A DNA stretch of 16,794 nucleotides from an uncultured Chlorobiales bacterium (GCA_937959145.1 CALGMC010000027.1:1-16794), one strand, 5' to 3'. Shown: positions 8,343-15,953, counted from the stretch's first letter. Numbers and translations: made by a program. Notes: a model not told the origin generated them from the sequence alone.

Positions 8343-11300
8343 TCAGGGCACTTTGTCGTCGATGCGAATTTCGAGACCGAGACCCTGCAACTCTCTCACC
8401 AGCACATTGAACGACTCCGGCACAGAGGGTTCAGGCAAGTTCTGCCCCTTGACGATGGCTTCGTAAGTCCTTGTGCGCCCGATGACGTCGTCGGATTTGA
8501 CGGTAAGCATTTCTTGCAGAATGTTCGCCGCGCCGTAGGCTTCTAACGCCCAGACTTCCATTTCCCCGAACCGCTGTCCGCCGAACTGCGCCTTGCCGCC
8601 AAGCGGTTGTTGCGTAATGAGCGAATAGGGTCCTGTTGAGCGTGCGTGAATTTTATCGTCGACCAAGTGAGAGAGTTTAAGCATATAGATGTATCCTACG
8701 GTTACATCTTGGTCAAATTTTTCGCCCGTTCGTCCGTCATAGAGGGTGATTTTGCCGTTTGCAGGCAGTCCCGCTTCCTTCAATTTTTCTTCGACCTCTT
8801 CGTAGGTTGCGCCGTCAAAAATTGGGGTTGCGAATTTCACGCCGAGTTTATCCGCCGCCCAACCTAATGCGGTTTCAAACAACTGCCCAATGTTCATGCG
8901 GCTTGGCACACCGAGCGGATTGAGCACGATGTCGACGGGCGTTCCATCTTCCATGAACGGCATATCTTCTACGGGGACGATTTTTCCAACGACGCCCTTA
9001 TTTCCGTGGCGACCTGCCATTTTATCGCCGACTTGCAGTTTGCGCTTTTGAGCCACATAGACTTTGGCGAGTTCTTCAATGCCGGGCTGGAGTTCGTCGC
9101 CGACATTGATTTTATACTTTTCATTCTCGAGCTCATCTTGAATGCTCTTCAATCGGCGGCGATACTCGTCCATTAGTCGGCGAACGATGTTGTTGGTTTT
9201 TGTGGCTTCCACAAATCCGTGATCGACATCGAGTTTTTCAAGCCGTGCAACGTTGGTATATGCTTCCAAATTTTCGCGACTAAACTTCGCTCCTTTGCGG
9301 ATTTCTGTTTCGCCTTTGTTGTTCTTCACGCCGATGGATTCTTTGTCGCCCAAGTAGTGCACGAGGCGGTCAAGGAACTTCGTTTGCAGTTCCGTCTTGC
9401 GCTTCTCGAATTCCTTCTCGAGTTTAGCAATCCGAATTTTTGGGTCTTCCGTGAGTTTTTTCTTTCGGCTGAACAGTTTTGTTTTAATCACAACGCCTTC
9501 CATTCCCGGCGGCGCGTGAAGCGACGCATCTTTTACATCGCTTGATTTTTCGCCGAAAATCGCACGAAGCAATTTTTCTTCGGGCGTCGGGTCAGTTTCT
9601 CCTTTCGGCGTGATTTTGCCGATGAGAATATCTTTCTCTTTGACTTCCGCGCCGACGCGAATAATGCCGTTCTCATCGAGATTTCGCAACGCCTCTTCGC
9701 TGACATTGTAAATATCGCGGGTGAATTGCTCTTCGCCGCGCTTGGTGTCGCGCACCGTTAGTTCAAATTCGTGAATGTGAATCGAGGTATAAACGTCTTC
9801 CGCAACGATTCGCTCTGAAATCACAATTGCATCTTCGAAGTTGTATCCGCGCCAAGGCATGAAGGCAACCAAAATATTTTTGCCGAGTGCCAATTCGCCA
9901 TTATCGGTTGATGAACCGTCGGCAAGAACATCACCTTTGCGGACACGCTGACCTTCTGAGACAATCGGCTTTTGATTGACACAAGTGTCTTGGTTTGAGC
10001 GGAAAAACTTCGTGAGTTTGTAAGTCTTCAGCGTTTCATTGACGTCAATCAGCGAGCCATCTTCTTCGTCGTCAAGGCGTTGGTCATAGCGAACGGTGAT
10101 TTCTGTCGCGCTGACAGATTCCACGACCCCATTTCCCTCGGCGATAATCATCGTGCGTGAATCGCGTGCCACTTTGGCTTCGAGCCCAGTTCCGACGAGA
10201 GGGGCTTCGGCTCGCAAGAGCGGAACCGCTTGGCGTTGCATGTTCGAGCCCATCAAGGCACGGTTGGCGTCGTCGTGTTCGAGGAACGGAATGAGTGCCG
10301 CCGCCGCGCTCACGATTTGATTAGGTGCAACATCCATGTAGTTTACCTCTTCGGCTTCCACGAGCGGATAGTCGCCACGTTTACGTGCTTGAACGCGGTC
10401 TTCGGCGATTTTCCCGTTCTTATCCAGTGCAATCGTTGCAGGGACGGTAATTTTGTTCTCTTCGTCTTCCGCTGAGAGATAGACCGCTTTATTTTCAGGC
10501 ACGCCGTTTTTTACAGGACGGTATGGCGTTTCAATAAATCCTTTTGGATTGATTTCAGCGTAGATACAGAACGAAGAAATTAGACCGATATTCGGACCTT
10601 CAGGCGTTTCAATCGGGCAAAGGCGACCGTAGTGGGTGTAATGCACGTCGCGCACTTCAAAGCCCGCACGCTCGCGCGTCAGCCCTCCCGGACCCAATGC
10701 AGAGGTTCTGCGCTTATTCGTCAATTCCGCAAGTGGATTTGTTTGGTCCATAAATTGCGAAAGTTGACTTGTGCCGAAGAACGACGCAATAACACTCGTT
10801 ACCGTTCTGGCATTGACTAAATCAGCAGGCATGATTTTTTCCGCGTCTCGCGCATTGAGTTTCTCCTTGATATTTTTTCCCATTCGGGCAAACCCAACCA
10901 GAAACTGCGATGCAAGTTGCTCTCCGACACTGCGCACACGACGGTTTGAAAGGTGATCGACATCGTCGACTTCTACTTTTCCATTGACAAGGCGAATGAG
11001 GTAATACATAATCGCCACAATATCATATTGCGTCAGTACCGTGATTTCAGGATTTACGCCTTCTTTGCCTTTTTCAAAACTTACTGTGCCAATCGTCTCG
11101 GAAAGTCTGTCAAAAATGGCTTTAAGTTCGGGGTCTTTTTTTACGACCGCGAGCAATTCTCTGAACTCGCCGAGCAATTTTTTATTGATGCGATAACGCC
11201 CGACATCGCCCAAATCATATTTCTTGTTGTTGAAAAAGGTTCGTTCCAAGAGGCTTCGTGCCGATTCCAAATCGGGGGCTTCGTTGGAGCGGAGTTCGCG

Positions 11301-12263
11301 ATAGATTTGCTCTAAGGCTTCCGTCTCCGTCTTGGATTCATCTTTGGCAAGGGTCGTTGAAATGACGGATTTATCCAATGCACTGTCTTTATCAATCCGG
11401 CTGACCTTGATTTTCTTGACGCCGCTTGCCACGAGCAGTTCAATTTCAGCCTCTCCAATCACTGTTCCTGCCGGAATCACTTCGCCAGTTTCAGCATTGA
11501 TCACATCATTGGCGAGTTGGCGGTCCAAGAGATGCTCGTTGTCTTCAACTGATTTTTTTACATCGAGTTCTTCGAGAAGGTCAAAGAGCCGTAGAATGTC
11601 CTCGTTCTTCGGGAAGCCGATTGAGCGCAGAAGCGTTGTCGCCAAGAATTTCTTCTTTTGGTCGACATACACATAAAGCATGTTGTTAATATCTGTCTGG
11701 AACTCAATCCAAGAGCCGCGCAACGGGACAATTTTTGCCGAGTACATCTTCTTTCCGTTGGGGTGAGTGGCTTCGGAGAAAACCACGCCGGGCGAACGAT
11801 GGAGTTGTGCAACGATGACACGCTCAGCACCATTGATGATAAATGTGCCTCGCTCCGTCATGTATGGGATTTTTCCCAAATACACTTCTTGCTCGATGGT
11901 CTCTTTCCACTCTGTTTCCTCTGGCTCGTCTTTGAGCGAGAGACGCAGTTTGGCTTTCAGCGTAACCTCGTAGGTCAATCCACGCTCAATGCACTCCTCA
12001 ACCGAGTAACGTGGCTTATCGATCGAGTAGCTTTTGTATTCCAACAAGTAAAGTCCGCGCGTATCGGTTACAGGAAAACTTTGTCGGAGCACATTTTCAA
12101 GCCCAACATTCTGACGGCGTTCAGGCGGAACTTCGTCCTGCAAGAACGCTTTGAATGAATCTAACTGGACTTTGAGAAGGTCTGGTGGCTCAACGATGTT
12201 TGGAAGTTTTGAGAAGGAAATTCTCTCGTTTTTCTTTTTCGCGGTCTTTTTATTCACGTTCAC
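8343..12263 (-). CDS. rpoB: DNA-directed RNA polymerase subunit beta (RpoB)
   Basis: The second large catalytic subunit of RNA polymerase and the target of rifamycins. The 1306-residue protein contains the fork and rifampicin-site region GTSQLSQFMDQTNPLAELTN (about 497-516), then KRRTSALGPGGLTRERAGFE and PIETPEGPNIGLISS. The C-terminal part has the nucleotide/Mg-contacting GDKMAGRHGNKGV, VPSRMNIGQLFE and FGGQRFGEMEVWALEAYGA. The residue equivalent to E. coli His526 is Asn516 (codon at 10718-10716), while the equivalents of Gln513, Asp516 and Ser531 are kept. The start is GTG at 12263, with a GAGGGA Shine-Dalgarno-like sequence about 5 bp upstream; a second GTG two codons on (12257) would give a more usual spacing. 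It is 288 bp downstream of rplL, with an attenuator-like hairpin between. Confidence 0.98.
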   Translation of the reverse strand: MNVNKKTAKKKNERISFSKLPNIVEPPDLLKVQLDSFKAFLQDEVPPERRQNVGLENVLRQSFPVTDTRGLYLLEYKSYSIDKPRYSVEECIERGLTYEVTLKAKLRLSLKDEPEETEWKETIEQEVYLGKIPYMTERGTFIINGAERVIVAQLHRSPGVVFSEATHPNGKKMYSAKIVPLRGSWIEFQTDINNMLYVYVDQKKKFLATTLLRSIGFPKNEDILRLFDLLEELDVKKSVEDNEHLLDRQLANDVINAETGEVIPAGTVIGEAEIELLVASGVKKIKVSRIDKDSALDKSVISTTLAKDESKTETEALEQIYRELRSNEAPDLESARSLLERTFFNNKKYDLGDVGRYRINKKLLGEFRELLAVVKKDPELKAIFDRLSETIGTVSFEKGKEGVNPEITVLTQYDIVAIMYYLIRLVNGKVEVDDVDHLSNRRVRSVGEQLASQFLVGFARMGKNIKEKLNARDAEKIMPADLVNARTVTSVIASFFGTSQLSQFMDQTNPLAELTNKRRTSALGPGGLTRERAGFEVRDVHYTHYGRLCPIETPEGPNIGLISSFCIYAEINPKGFIETPYRPVKNGVPENKAVYLSAEDEENKITVPATIALDKNGKIAEDRVQARKRGDYPLVEAEEVNYMDVAPNQIVSAAAALIPFLEHDDANRALMGSNMQRQAVPLLRAEAPLVGTGLEAKVARDSRTMIIAEGNGVVESVSATEITVRYDQRLDDEEDGSLIDVNETLKTYKLTKFFRSNQDTCVNQKPIVSEGQRVRKGDVLADGSSTDNGELALGKNILVAFMPWRGYNFEDAIVISERIVAEDVYTSIHIHEFELTVRDTKRGEEQFTRDIYNVSEEALRNLDENGIIRVGAEVKEKDILIGKITPKGETDPTPEEKLLRAIFGEKSSDVKDASLHAPPGMEGVVIKTKLFSRKKKLTEDPKIRIAKLEKEFEKRKTELQTKFLDRLVHYLGDKESIGVKNNKGETEIRKGAKFSRENLEAYTNVARLEKLDVDHGFVEATKTNNIVRRLMDEYRRRLKSIQDELENEKYKINVGDELQPGIEELAKVYVAQKRKLQVGDKMAGRHGNKGVVGKIVPVEDMPFMEDGTPVDIVLNPLGVPSRMNIGQLFETALGWAADKLGVKFATPIFDGATYEEVEEKLKEAGLPANGKITLYDGRTGEKFDQDVTVGYIYMLKLSHLVDDKIHARSTGPYSLITQQPLGGKAQFGGQRFGEMEVWALEAYGAANILQEMLTVKSDDVIGRTRTYEAIVKGQNLPEPSVPESFNVLVRELQGLGLEIRIDDKVP

Positions 12264-12481
12264 GATTCCCTCGCTTTTGGAAAGAGTTGGTAAGTTTTCC
12301 TTTTGGGACGATTCACAGACGAAGTAAGGCAGAAGTCTAAAATCGGTGTTTGCCTCTTAGACGTTCCAAATGTCGCTTGCTCGATTCAATCTTTTTCAAT
12401 CTATCTCACTTTGTTAGACTTATTAAACCTTTAGCCTTAGCCTTTAGCGGATTAGTTTTGATTGATTGAAGGTCGAAGATG

Positions 12482-12526
12482 CGAAAACAGCAAAAGCCCC
12501 GCGTCTAATTTGAGAGGCGGAGCTTT
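12482..12526 (-). terminator. Attenuator-like hairpin between rplL and rpoB
   Basis: On the minus strand AAAGCTCCGC (12526-12517) pairs with GCGGGGCTTT (12502-12493): 10 bp with one T-G pair and a 14-nt loop that can close by 3 more pairs. It is followed by TTTTGCTGTTTT. It begins about 25 bp after the rplL stop codon. E. coli has a partial terminator in exactly this interval that lowers rpoBC expression relative to the ribosomal proteins; the same role is inferred here. The remaining 220 bp to rpoB show no gene, only a short AAGGCT-type repetition around 12426-12447. Confidence 0.75.
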
Positions 12527-12551
12527 GCCGTTAAAACGGTGATGTTGGCAA

Positions 12552-12944
12552 CTACTTGACTTCGACTTCGGCGCCGGCGTCGCGGAGTTCTTTTGCCAAT
12601 TTTTCCGCGTCAGCTTTGGAGATACCTTCCTTAACGGGTTTCGGTGCGCCATCAACGAGGTCTTTGGCTTCTTTGAGTCCGAGATTGGTTGCGGCACGCA
12701 CAACTTTGATGACGTTGATTTTATTCGCGCCACCACTTTTAAGAATGACGTCAAATTCCGTCTTTTCTTCTGCAGGTGCGGCAGGCGCGCCACCACCAGC
12801 GGCTGCGCCGGGCATAACGCCGCCCATCATGACGGGTGCAGATGCCGTTACGCCGAATTTTGCTTCGAGAGCCTTTACCAATTCAGAGGCTTCGGTGAGC
12901 GTTAGTTTACCAATCTCTTCAACGAGTGTGTCGACTGATGCCAT
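12552..12944 (-). CDS. rplL: 50S ribosomal protein L7/L12
   Basis: The multicopy stalk protein that recruits translation GTPases to the ribosome. From the ATG at 12944 the 130-residue protein has the N-terminal dimerisation domain (VDTLVEEIGKLTLTEASELV), a long Gly/Ala/Pro hinge (MMGGVMPGAAAGGGAPAAPA, about 39-58), and the C-terminal factor-binding domain (EFDVILKSGGANKINVIKVV, GLKEAKDLVDGAPKPVKEGI). The start is supported by an AAAGGAAAAG Shine-Dalgarno sequence about 10 bp upstream and by the standard L7/L12 N-terminus; a longer reading from 12980 adds 12 basic residues and would place that Shine-Dalgarno inside the gene. It follows rplJ by 117 bp. Confidence 0.98.
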   Translation of the reverse strand: MASVDTLVEEIGKLTLTEASELVKALEAKFGVTASAPVMMGGVMPGAAAGGGAPAAPAEEKTEFDVILKSGGANKINVIKVVRAATNLGLKEAKDLVDGAPKPVKEGISKADAEKLAKELRDAGAEVEVK

Positions 12945-12975
12945 GTTGTTTCTTTTCCTTTCAAATTTGTTTTTC

Positions 12976-13000
12976 GGCAATGTTAGAAGCGAGCACTGCC
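12976..13000 (-). other. Hairpin in the rplJ-rplL spacer
   Basis: On the minus strand GGCAGTG (13000-12994) pairs with CATTGCC (12982-12976), 7 bp with one G-T pair and an 11-nt loop. It lies about 31 nt upstream of the rplL start and leaves the Shine-Dalgarno sequence free. There is no T-tail. A role in L7/L12 mRNA stability or translation is possible but only inferred. Confidence 0.35.
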
Positions 13001-13061
13001 TGAAAAAGTTAGTTGTTTGAGTGCGTAATAAAACTTGTTGATTAAAAATATCTGCTTAGAC

Positions 13062-13583
13062 CTATGCCGCTTTTTGCTTCGCGATTTGGTCAAGAACATT
13101 GACGAGATTTCTCATCACAGCATTGACGGTGCGCGGCACACCTGCGACGAGTGTATTTACTGTGCCAATCGCACGCGCGATATTTTCCGCCTTGCTGAGC
13201 ATTCCCGCGACATCATTGAGCTGCTTGCTTTCAAAAACAGTTCCGTCAATCGTTGCCGCTTTGAATTTGAGCTTTTCGTTATCAGCCGCAAACTTTTTGA
13301 TGATTTTTGCGGGTGCAATCGGGTCGTCATATGACAGTGCTAATCCCGTTGAATTTTTCAGCGCAGAAAACACTTTGTCGCTGATTTTTGCTTCTTGCAT
13401 TGCCTTTTTAATCAGGGTGTTTTTCACAACCCGATATTCAATGCCCGCCTTACGAAATTCGTTGCGGAGATTACTGATTTCTTCGACCGTTAAACCCGTA
13501 AAATCAGTTAAATACACGCCTTGTGCTTTTTTGAGCTTTTCGGCAACAGTCGCAATCACTTTTTCTTTTTGTTCTCTTTTCAT
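13062..13583 (-). CDS. rplJ: 50S ribosomal protein L10
   Basis: L10 anchors the L7/L12 dimers to the 23S rRNA GTPase-associated region. The 173-residue protein shows the family pattern: an N-terminal rRNA-binding domain with GVYLTDFTGLTVEEISNLRN and EYRVVKNTLIKKAM, the GLALSYDDPIAPAKII segment, and a C-terminal helix (RTVNAVMRNLVNVLDQIAKQ) that binds L12 dimers. The ATG has a clear Shine-Dalgarno sequence (GGAAAGGAAAC). It follows rplA by only 18 bp, so a long L10-binding leader of the E. coli kind cannot lie between these two genes. The family call is very secure. Confidence 0.98.
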   Translation of the reverse strand: MKREQKEKVIATVAEKLKKAQGVYLTDFTGLTVEEISNLRNEFRKAGIEYRVVKNTLIKKAMQEAKISDKVFSALKNSTGLALSYDDPIAPAKIIKKFAADNEKLKFKAATIDGTVFESKQLNDVAGMLSKAENIARAIGTVNTLVAGVPRTVNAVMRNLVNVLDQIAKQKAA

Positions 13584-13601
13584 GGTTGTTTCCTTTCCAA
13601 T

Positions 13602-14291
13602 TTACAGTACGACCTCGTCGCGCTTAATTTTAACACTAGGCGACATCGTGCTCGAGAGATATACCGACTTGATGTATTGTCCTTTCGCCGCCGAGGGCTT
13701 CGCACGAAGCACCGCATCTAAAAAGGCGTTTACATTTTCAGTCAACTTTGACCCGTCAAACGACATTTTGCCGACGCCCGCGTGAACAATTCCCGCTTTA
13801 TCGACACGAAACTCAATTTTACCCGACTTGACTTCTTTCACGGCTTTGGCGACATCCATCGTTACCGTTCCAGATTTTGGATTCGGCATCAACCCTCTCG
13901 GACCGAGCACTTTACCTAACTTACCCACTTCGCCCATTGTATCAGGCGTGGCGATAATTACATCGACATCTGTCCATCCGCCTTGAATCTTCTCTACAAA
14001 TTCAGCCAAGCCAACATAGTCTGCACCTGCATCTTTGGCTTCTTGCTCTTTATTTGCCTTGCACATCACGAGCACGCGCACACTTTTTCCAATGCCGTGC
14101 GGAAGTGCAACCGTGCCGCGCACGATTTGGTCGGCGTGTTTTGGGTCGACACCAAGTCGAACTGCGACGTCGAGCGTTGCGTCAAACTTCGTGTTTGAGA
14201 TTTCTTTGAGCTTCGCGACGGCTTCTGCAACCGTATATTCGGCATTAGGCGTGAGTTTCGCGAGAGCCGCTTTGTATTTTTTTCCTGCCAT
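13602..14291 (-). CDS. rplA: 50S ribosomal protein L1
   Basis: L1 forms the mobile stalk near the ribosomal E site and can repress its own operon by binding mRNA. The 229-residue protein is of standard length, with the family blocks KFDATLDVAVRLGVDPKHAD, GTVALPHGIGKSVRVLV, VIIATPDTMGEVGKLGKVLG, PRGLMPNPKSGTVTMDV and KSGKIEFRVDKAGIVHAGVG. The start at 14291 has no visible Shine-Dalgarno sequence, unlike rplJ and rplL. It lies 78 bp after rplK and 18 bp before rplJ, so it is part of one rplKAJL series. Confidence 0.98.
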   Translation of the reverse strand: MAGKKYKAALAKLTPNAEYTVAEAVAKLKEISNTKFDATLDVAVRLGVDPKHADQIVRGTVALPHGIGKSVRVLVMCKANKEQEAKDAGADYVGLAEFVEKIQGGWTDVDVIIATPDTMGEVGKLGKVLGPRGLMPNPKSGTVTMDVAKAVKEVKSGKIEFRVDKAGIVHAGVGKMSFDGSKLTENVNAFLDAVLRAKPSAAKGQYIKSVYLSSTMSPSVKIKRDEVVL

Positions 14292-14369
14292 TGCGTTTGA
14301 TAAAATTGTGGTTAAAGAAAATCGATGCGAATTTGCTTTACAGCTATTGCATCTCCCACTGAAAAACTG

Positions 14370-14795
14370 TTACTCTACGACCGTGATACCCATGCTTTTC
14401 GCCGTGCCTTCAACCATCGACATTGCCGACTCCAATTTGGTCGTGTTCAGGTCAGGCATTTTCAATTCAGCGATTTTCTTGACCTGCGCTTTTGTTACTT
14501 GCGCCACTTTATTTCGGTTGGGCTGAGCCGAGCCTTTTTCAATCTTTGCTTCTTTCAAGAGCAAAACTGCGGCAGGCGGCGTTTTGGTGATAAAGGTGAA
14601 AGACTTATCGGAGTAAACCGTAATCACGACCGGAATAATCAATCCTTGTTGCGATGCGGTTCTTGCATTGAACTGTTTGCAAAACTCCATGATGTTAACG
14701 CCTTTTTGACCAAGCGCGGGTCCGACAGGCGGAGCTGGATTCGCCGCCCCAGCGGGAATTTGAAGTTTGATAAACCCCGTTACTTTCTTTGCCAT
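14370..14795 (-). CDS. rplK: 50S ribosomal protein L11
   Basis: L11 binds the GTPase-associated centre of 23S rRNA and takes part in factor binding and the stringent response. The 141-residue protein is of exactly the usual length. The N-terminal domain contains KLQIPAGAANPAPPVGPALG with the conserved proline region, then QKGVNIMEFCKQFNART. The C-terminal rRNA-binding domain shows TFITKTPPAAVLLLKEA and TKAQVKKIAELKMPDLNT, and the protein ends GTAKSMGITVVE. No Shine-Dalgarno sequence precedes the ATG. It is 77 bp after nusG; that spacer contains a small hairpin (14833-14851, GCGAAG with TTTCGC) of unknown meaning. Confidence 0.98.
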   Translation of the reverse strand: MAKKVTGFIKLQIPAGAANPAPPVGPALGQKGVNIMEFCKQFNARTASQQGLIIPVVITVYSDKSFTFITKTPPAAVLLLKEAKIEKGSAQPNRNKVAQVTKAQVKKIAELKMPDLNTTKLESAMSMVEGTAKSMGITVVE

Positions 14796-14872
14796 TGTTT
14801 ATTCGGTATCAGTTGTGTGCGAAAATAATTCTGCGAAAGATTGAACTTCGCTGTTTTCAGTTTTTGCGTTCT

Positions 14873-15523
14873 TTACGCATTCATGGGCTTGACTTGTGAA
14901 AAATCAAATTCGGTTGGTGTGCTTCGTCCAAAAAATCCAATAAGCACTTTCACCTTCATTTTCTCAGCATTGATTTCTTGAACCGTTCCTGTCAGCGAAC
15001 TGAACGGTCCGTCTGTAATTTTAACCATATTTCCAATCTCAAACGGAGCTTTGACCGACATTCGCTTCTCTTCTTGTCCATCTTCGAGAAGACGCTTGAC
15101 TTCATCGGGGCGAAGCGGAATGGGTTCATCTTTCACACCTAAAAATCCAATAATTGACGGGGCATCGAGGATAATGCTCTTCGTTTGCTTATCTAAGACT
15201 GTTTCAACCAAGATGTATCCAGGAAACGCATTTTTTGTGCGGCTTTTTTTCTTCCCATCTTTCACTTCAACAAACCTTTCATATGGAATGTGAACCGTCG
15301 GGAGTTTTTCCTTTATACCCTGCTTTTCAACTTCCTTATCGATGTGCTCTTTTACTTTTCGCTCATGACCCGAATAAGTACGCACAGCATACCATTTCAC
15401 ATCAGGGTGCTTTACCACAACTGCTTGTCCTTCTGCACCCGTATTGGCAGACATTTCAGGCGATTGCGCCGAATTATCTTGCGACACTACTTCCGGCTCT
15501 TGACTTTGCTCTTGTTCTTTCAT
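14873..15523 (-). CDS. nusG: Transcription termination/antitermination factor NusG, with N-terminal extension
   Basis: NusG binds the RNA polymerase clamp, influences pausing and Rho termination, and couples transcription to translation. The NGN domain starts at KWYAVRTYSGHERKVKEHI (about residue 43) and includes AFPGYILVE and IIGFLGVKDEPIPLRPDEV; the C-terminal KOW domain reads NMVKITDGPFSSLTGTVQEI and FFGRSTPTEFDFSQVKPM. The protein is 216 residues against about 180 in E. coli; the excess is a Glu/Gln/Ser-rich, apparently disordered segment of about 42 residues before the first beta strand. An internal ATG at 15454 (residue 24) is an alternative start, but neither ATG has a Shine-Dalgarno sequence. 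The gene is 12 bp downstream of secE. Confidence 0.97.
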   Translation of the reverse strand: MKEQEQSQEPEVVSQDNSAQSPEMSANTGAEGQAVVVKHPDVKWYAVRTYSGHERKVKEHIDKEVEKQGIKEKLPTVHIPYERFVEVKDGKKKSRTKNAFPGYILVETVLDKQTKSIILDAPSIIGFLGVKDEPIPLRPDEVKRLLEDGQEEKRMSVKAPFEIGNMVKITDGPFSSLTGTVQEINAEKMKVKVLIGFFGRSTPTEFDFSQVKPMNA

Positions 15524-15535
15524 GCGTTCAATTCT

Positions 15536-15727
15536 TTATCTCAAAAATTGCTTGATAAGCAAGTTTAAACTTTCATCTATCACAAACGTGAAAAGAGCGA
15601 GAACACCCGCAACGGTCAAAACGACAAGCGTAGACTCACGCAGTTCGTCTTTCGATGGCCACGTCACTTTTTTCATTTCCGCAACCACATCGTTATAGTA
15701 GTTGCCAATTTTTTCCGTCAGTTTCAT
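15536..15727 (-). CDS. secE: Preprotein translocase subunit SecE
   Basis: SecE clamps the SecY channel in the inner membrane. The 63-residue protein is the short single-span form found in most bacteria: an amphipathic N-terminal helix with the conserved VAEMKKVTWPSKDELRESTL, then one transmembrane segment (about 34-51, VVLTVAGVLALFTFVIDE) and a short basic end. Its position directly before nusG is diagnostic. The start is followed closely by the hallmark motif, but the upstream sequence (AGAAAGAA) is only a weak ribosome-binding site and overlaps a 9-bp tandem repeat. Confidence 0.96.
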   Translation of the reverse strand: MKLTEKIGNYYNDVVAEMKKVTWPSKDELRESTLVVLTVAGVLALFTFVIDESLNLLIKQFLR

Positions 15728-15731
15728 TTCT

Positions 15732-15749
15732 TTCTATGAATTCTATGAA
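15732..15749. repeat. Perfect tandem repeat, 2 x 9 bp, in the secE leader
   Basis: TTCTATGAA occurs twice back to back immediately upstream of secE (start codon ends at 15727). A second, smaller duplication, TTGCAC twice, lies at 15771-15782 in the same spacer. Confidence 0.8.
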
Positions 15750-15828
15750 CTTTCGCTTTCTTCAAAACTTTTGCACTTGCACACTTCTTCGCAGGATTGC
15801 GTCTTCACTGAATTGCGTTGTGCATTTG

Positions 15829-15901
15829 CACGGGCGGTAGGACTCGAACCCACAACCAACGGTTTTGGAGACCGCTACTCTACCAATTGAGCTACGCCCG
15901 T
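15829..15901 (-). tRNA. trpT: tRNA-Trp (anticodon CCA)
   Basis: Read on the minus strand, the 73-nt sequence folds as a cloverleaf with acceptor ACGGGCG/CGCCCGT, D-arm GCTC...GAGT, anticodon stem GCGGT/ACCGT with loop CTCCAAA, T-loop TTCGAGT and discriminator G, the expected Trp identity base. The 3' CCA is not encoded (GCAA follows the acceptor). It lies 101 bp upstream of secE, a common position for tRNA-Trp. Confidence 0.97.
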
Positions 15902-15908
15902 ATTTCTG

Positions 15909-15941
15909 ACCACATTACTTAACCACATTACTTATTACTTA
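15909..15941. repeat. Tandem repeat, 2 x 13 bp plus partial copy, between tRNA-Trp and tRNA-Thr
   Basis: ACCACATTACTTA occurs at 15909-15921 and 15922-15934, followed by the 7-bp partial copy TTACTTA. It occupies most of the 52-bp spacer where tuf is found in many other bacteria. Confidence 0.85.
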
Positions 15942-15953
15942 CGAAACAACTCG

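Noticed and set aside
12552..12980. Longer reading of rplL starting at 12980 (MPKNKFERKRNN...)
   Set aside because: The Shine-Dalgarno sequence AAAGGAAAAG lies just before the ATG at 12944, and L7/L12 normally starts at this point; the extra 12 residues are translated leader.
15702..15890. Open reading frame ending AVGLEPTTNGFGDRYSTN on the plus strand
   Set aside because: It runs through the antisense of tRNA-Trp. Such peptides are a well-known annotation artefact of tRNA genes.
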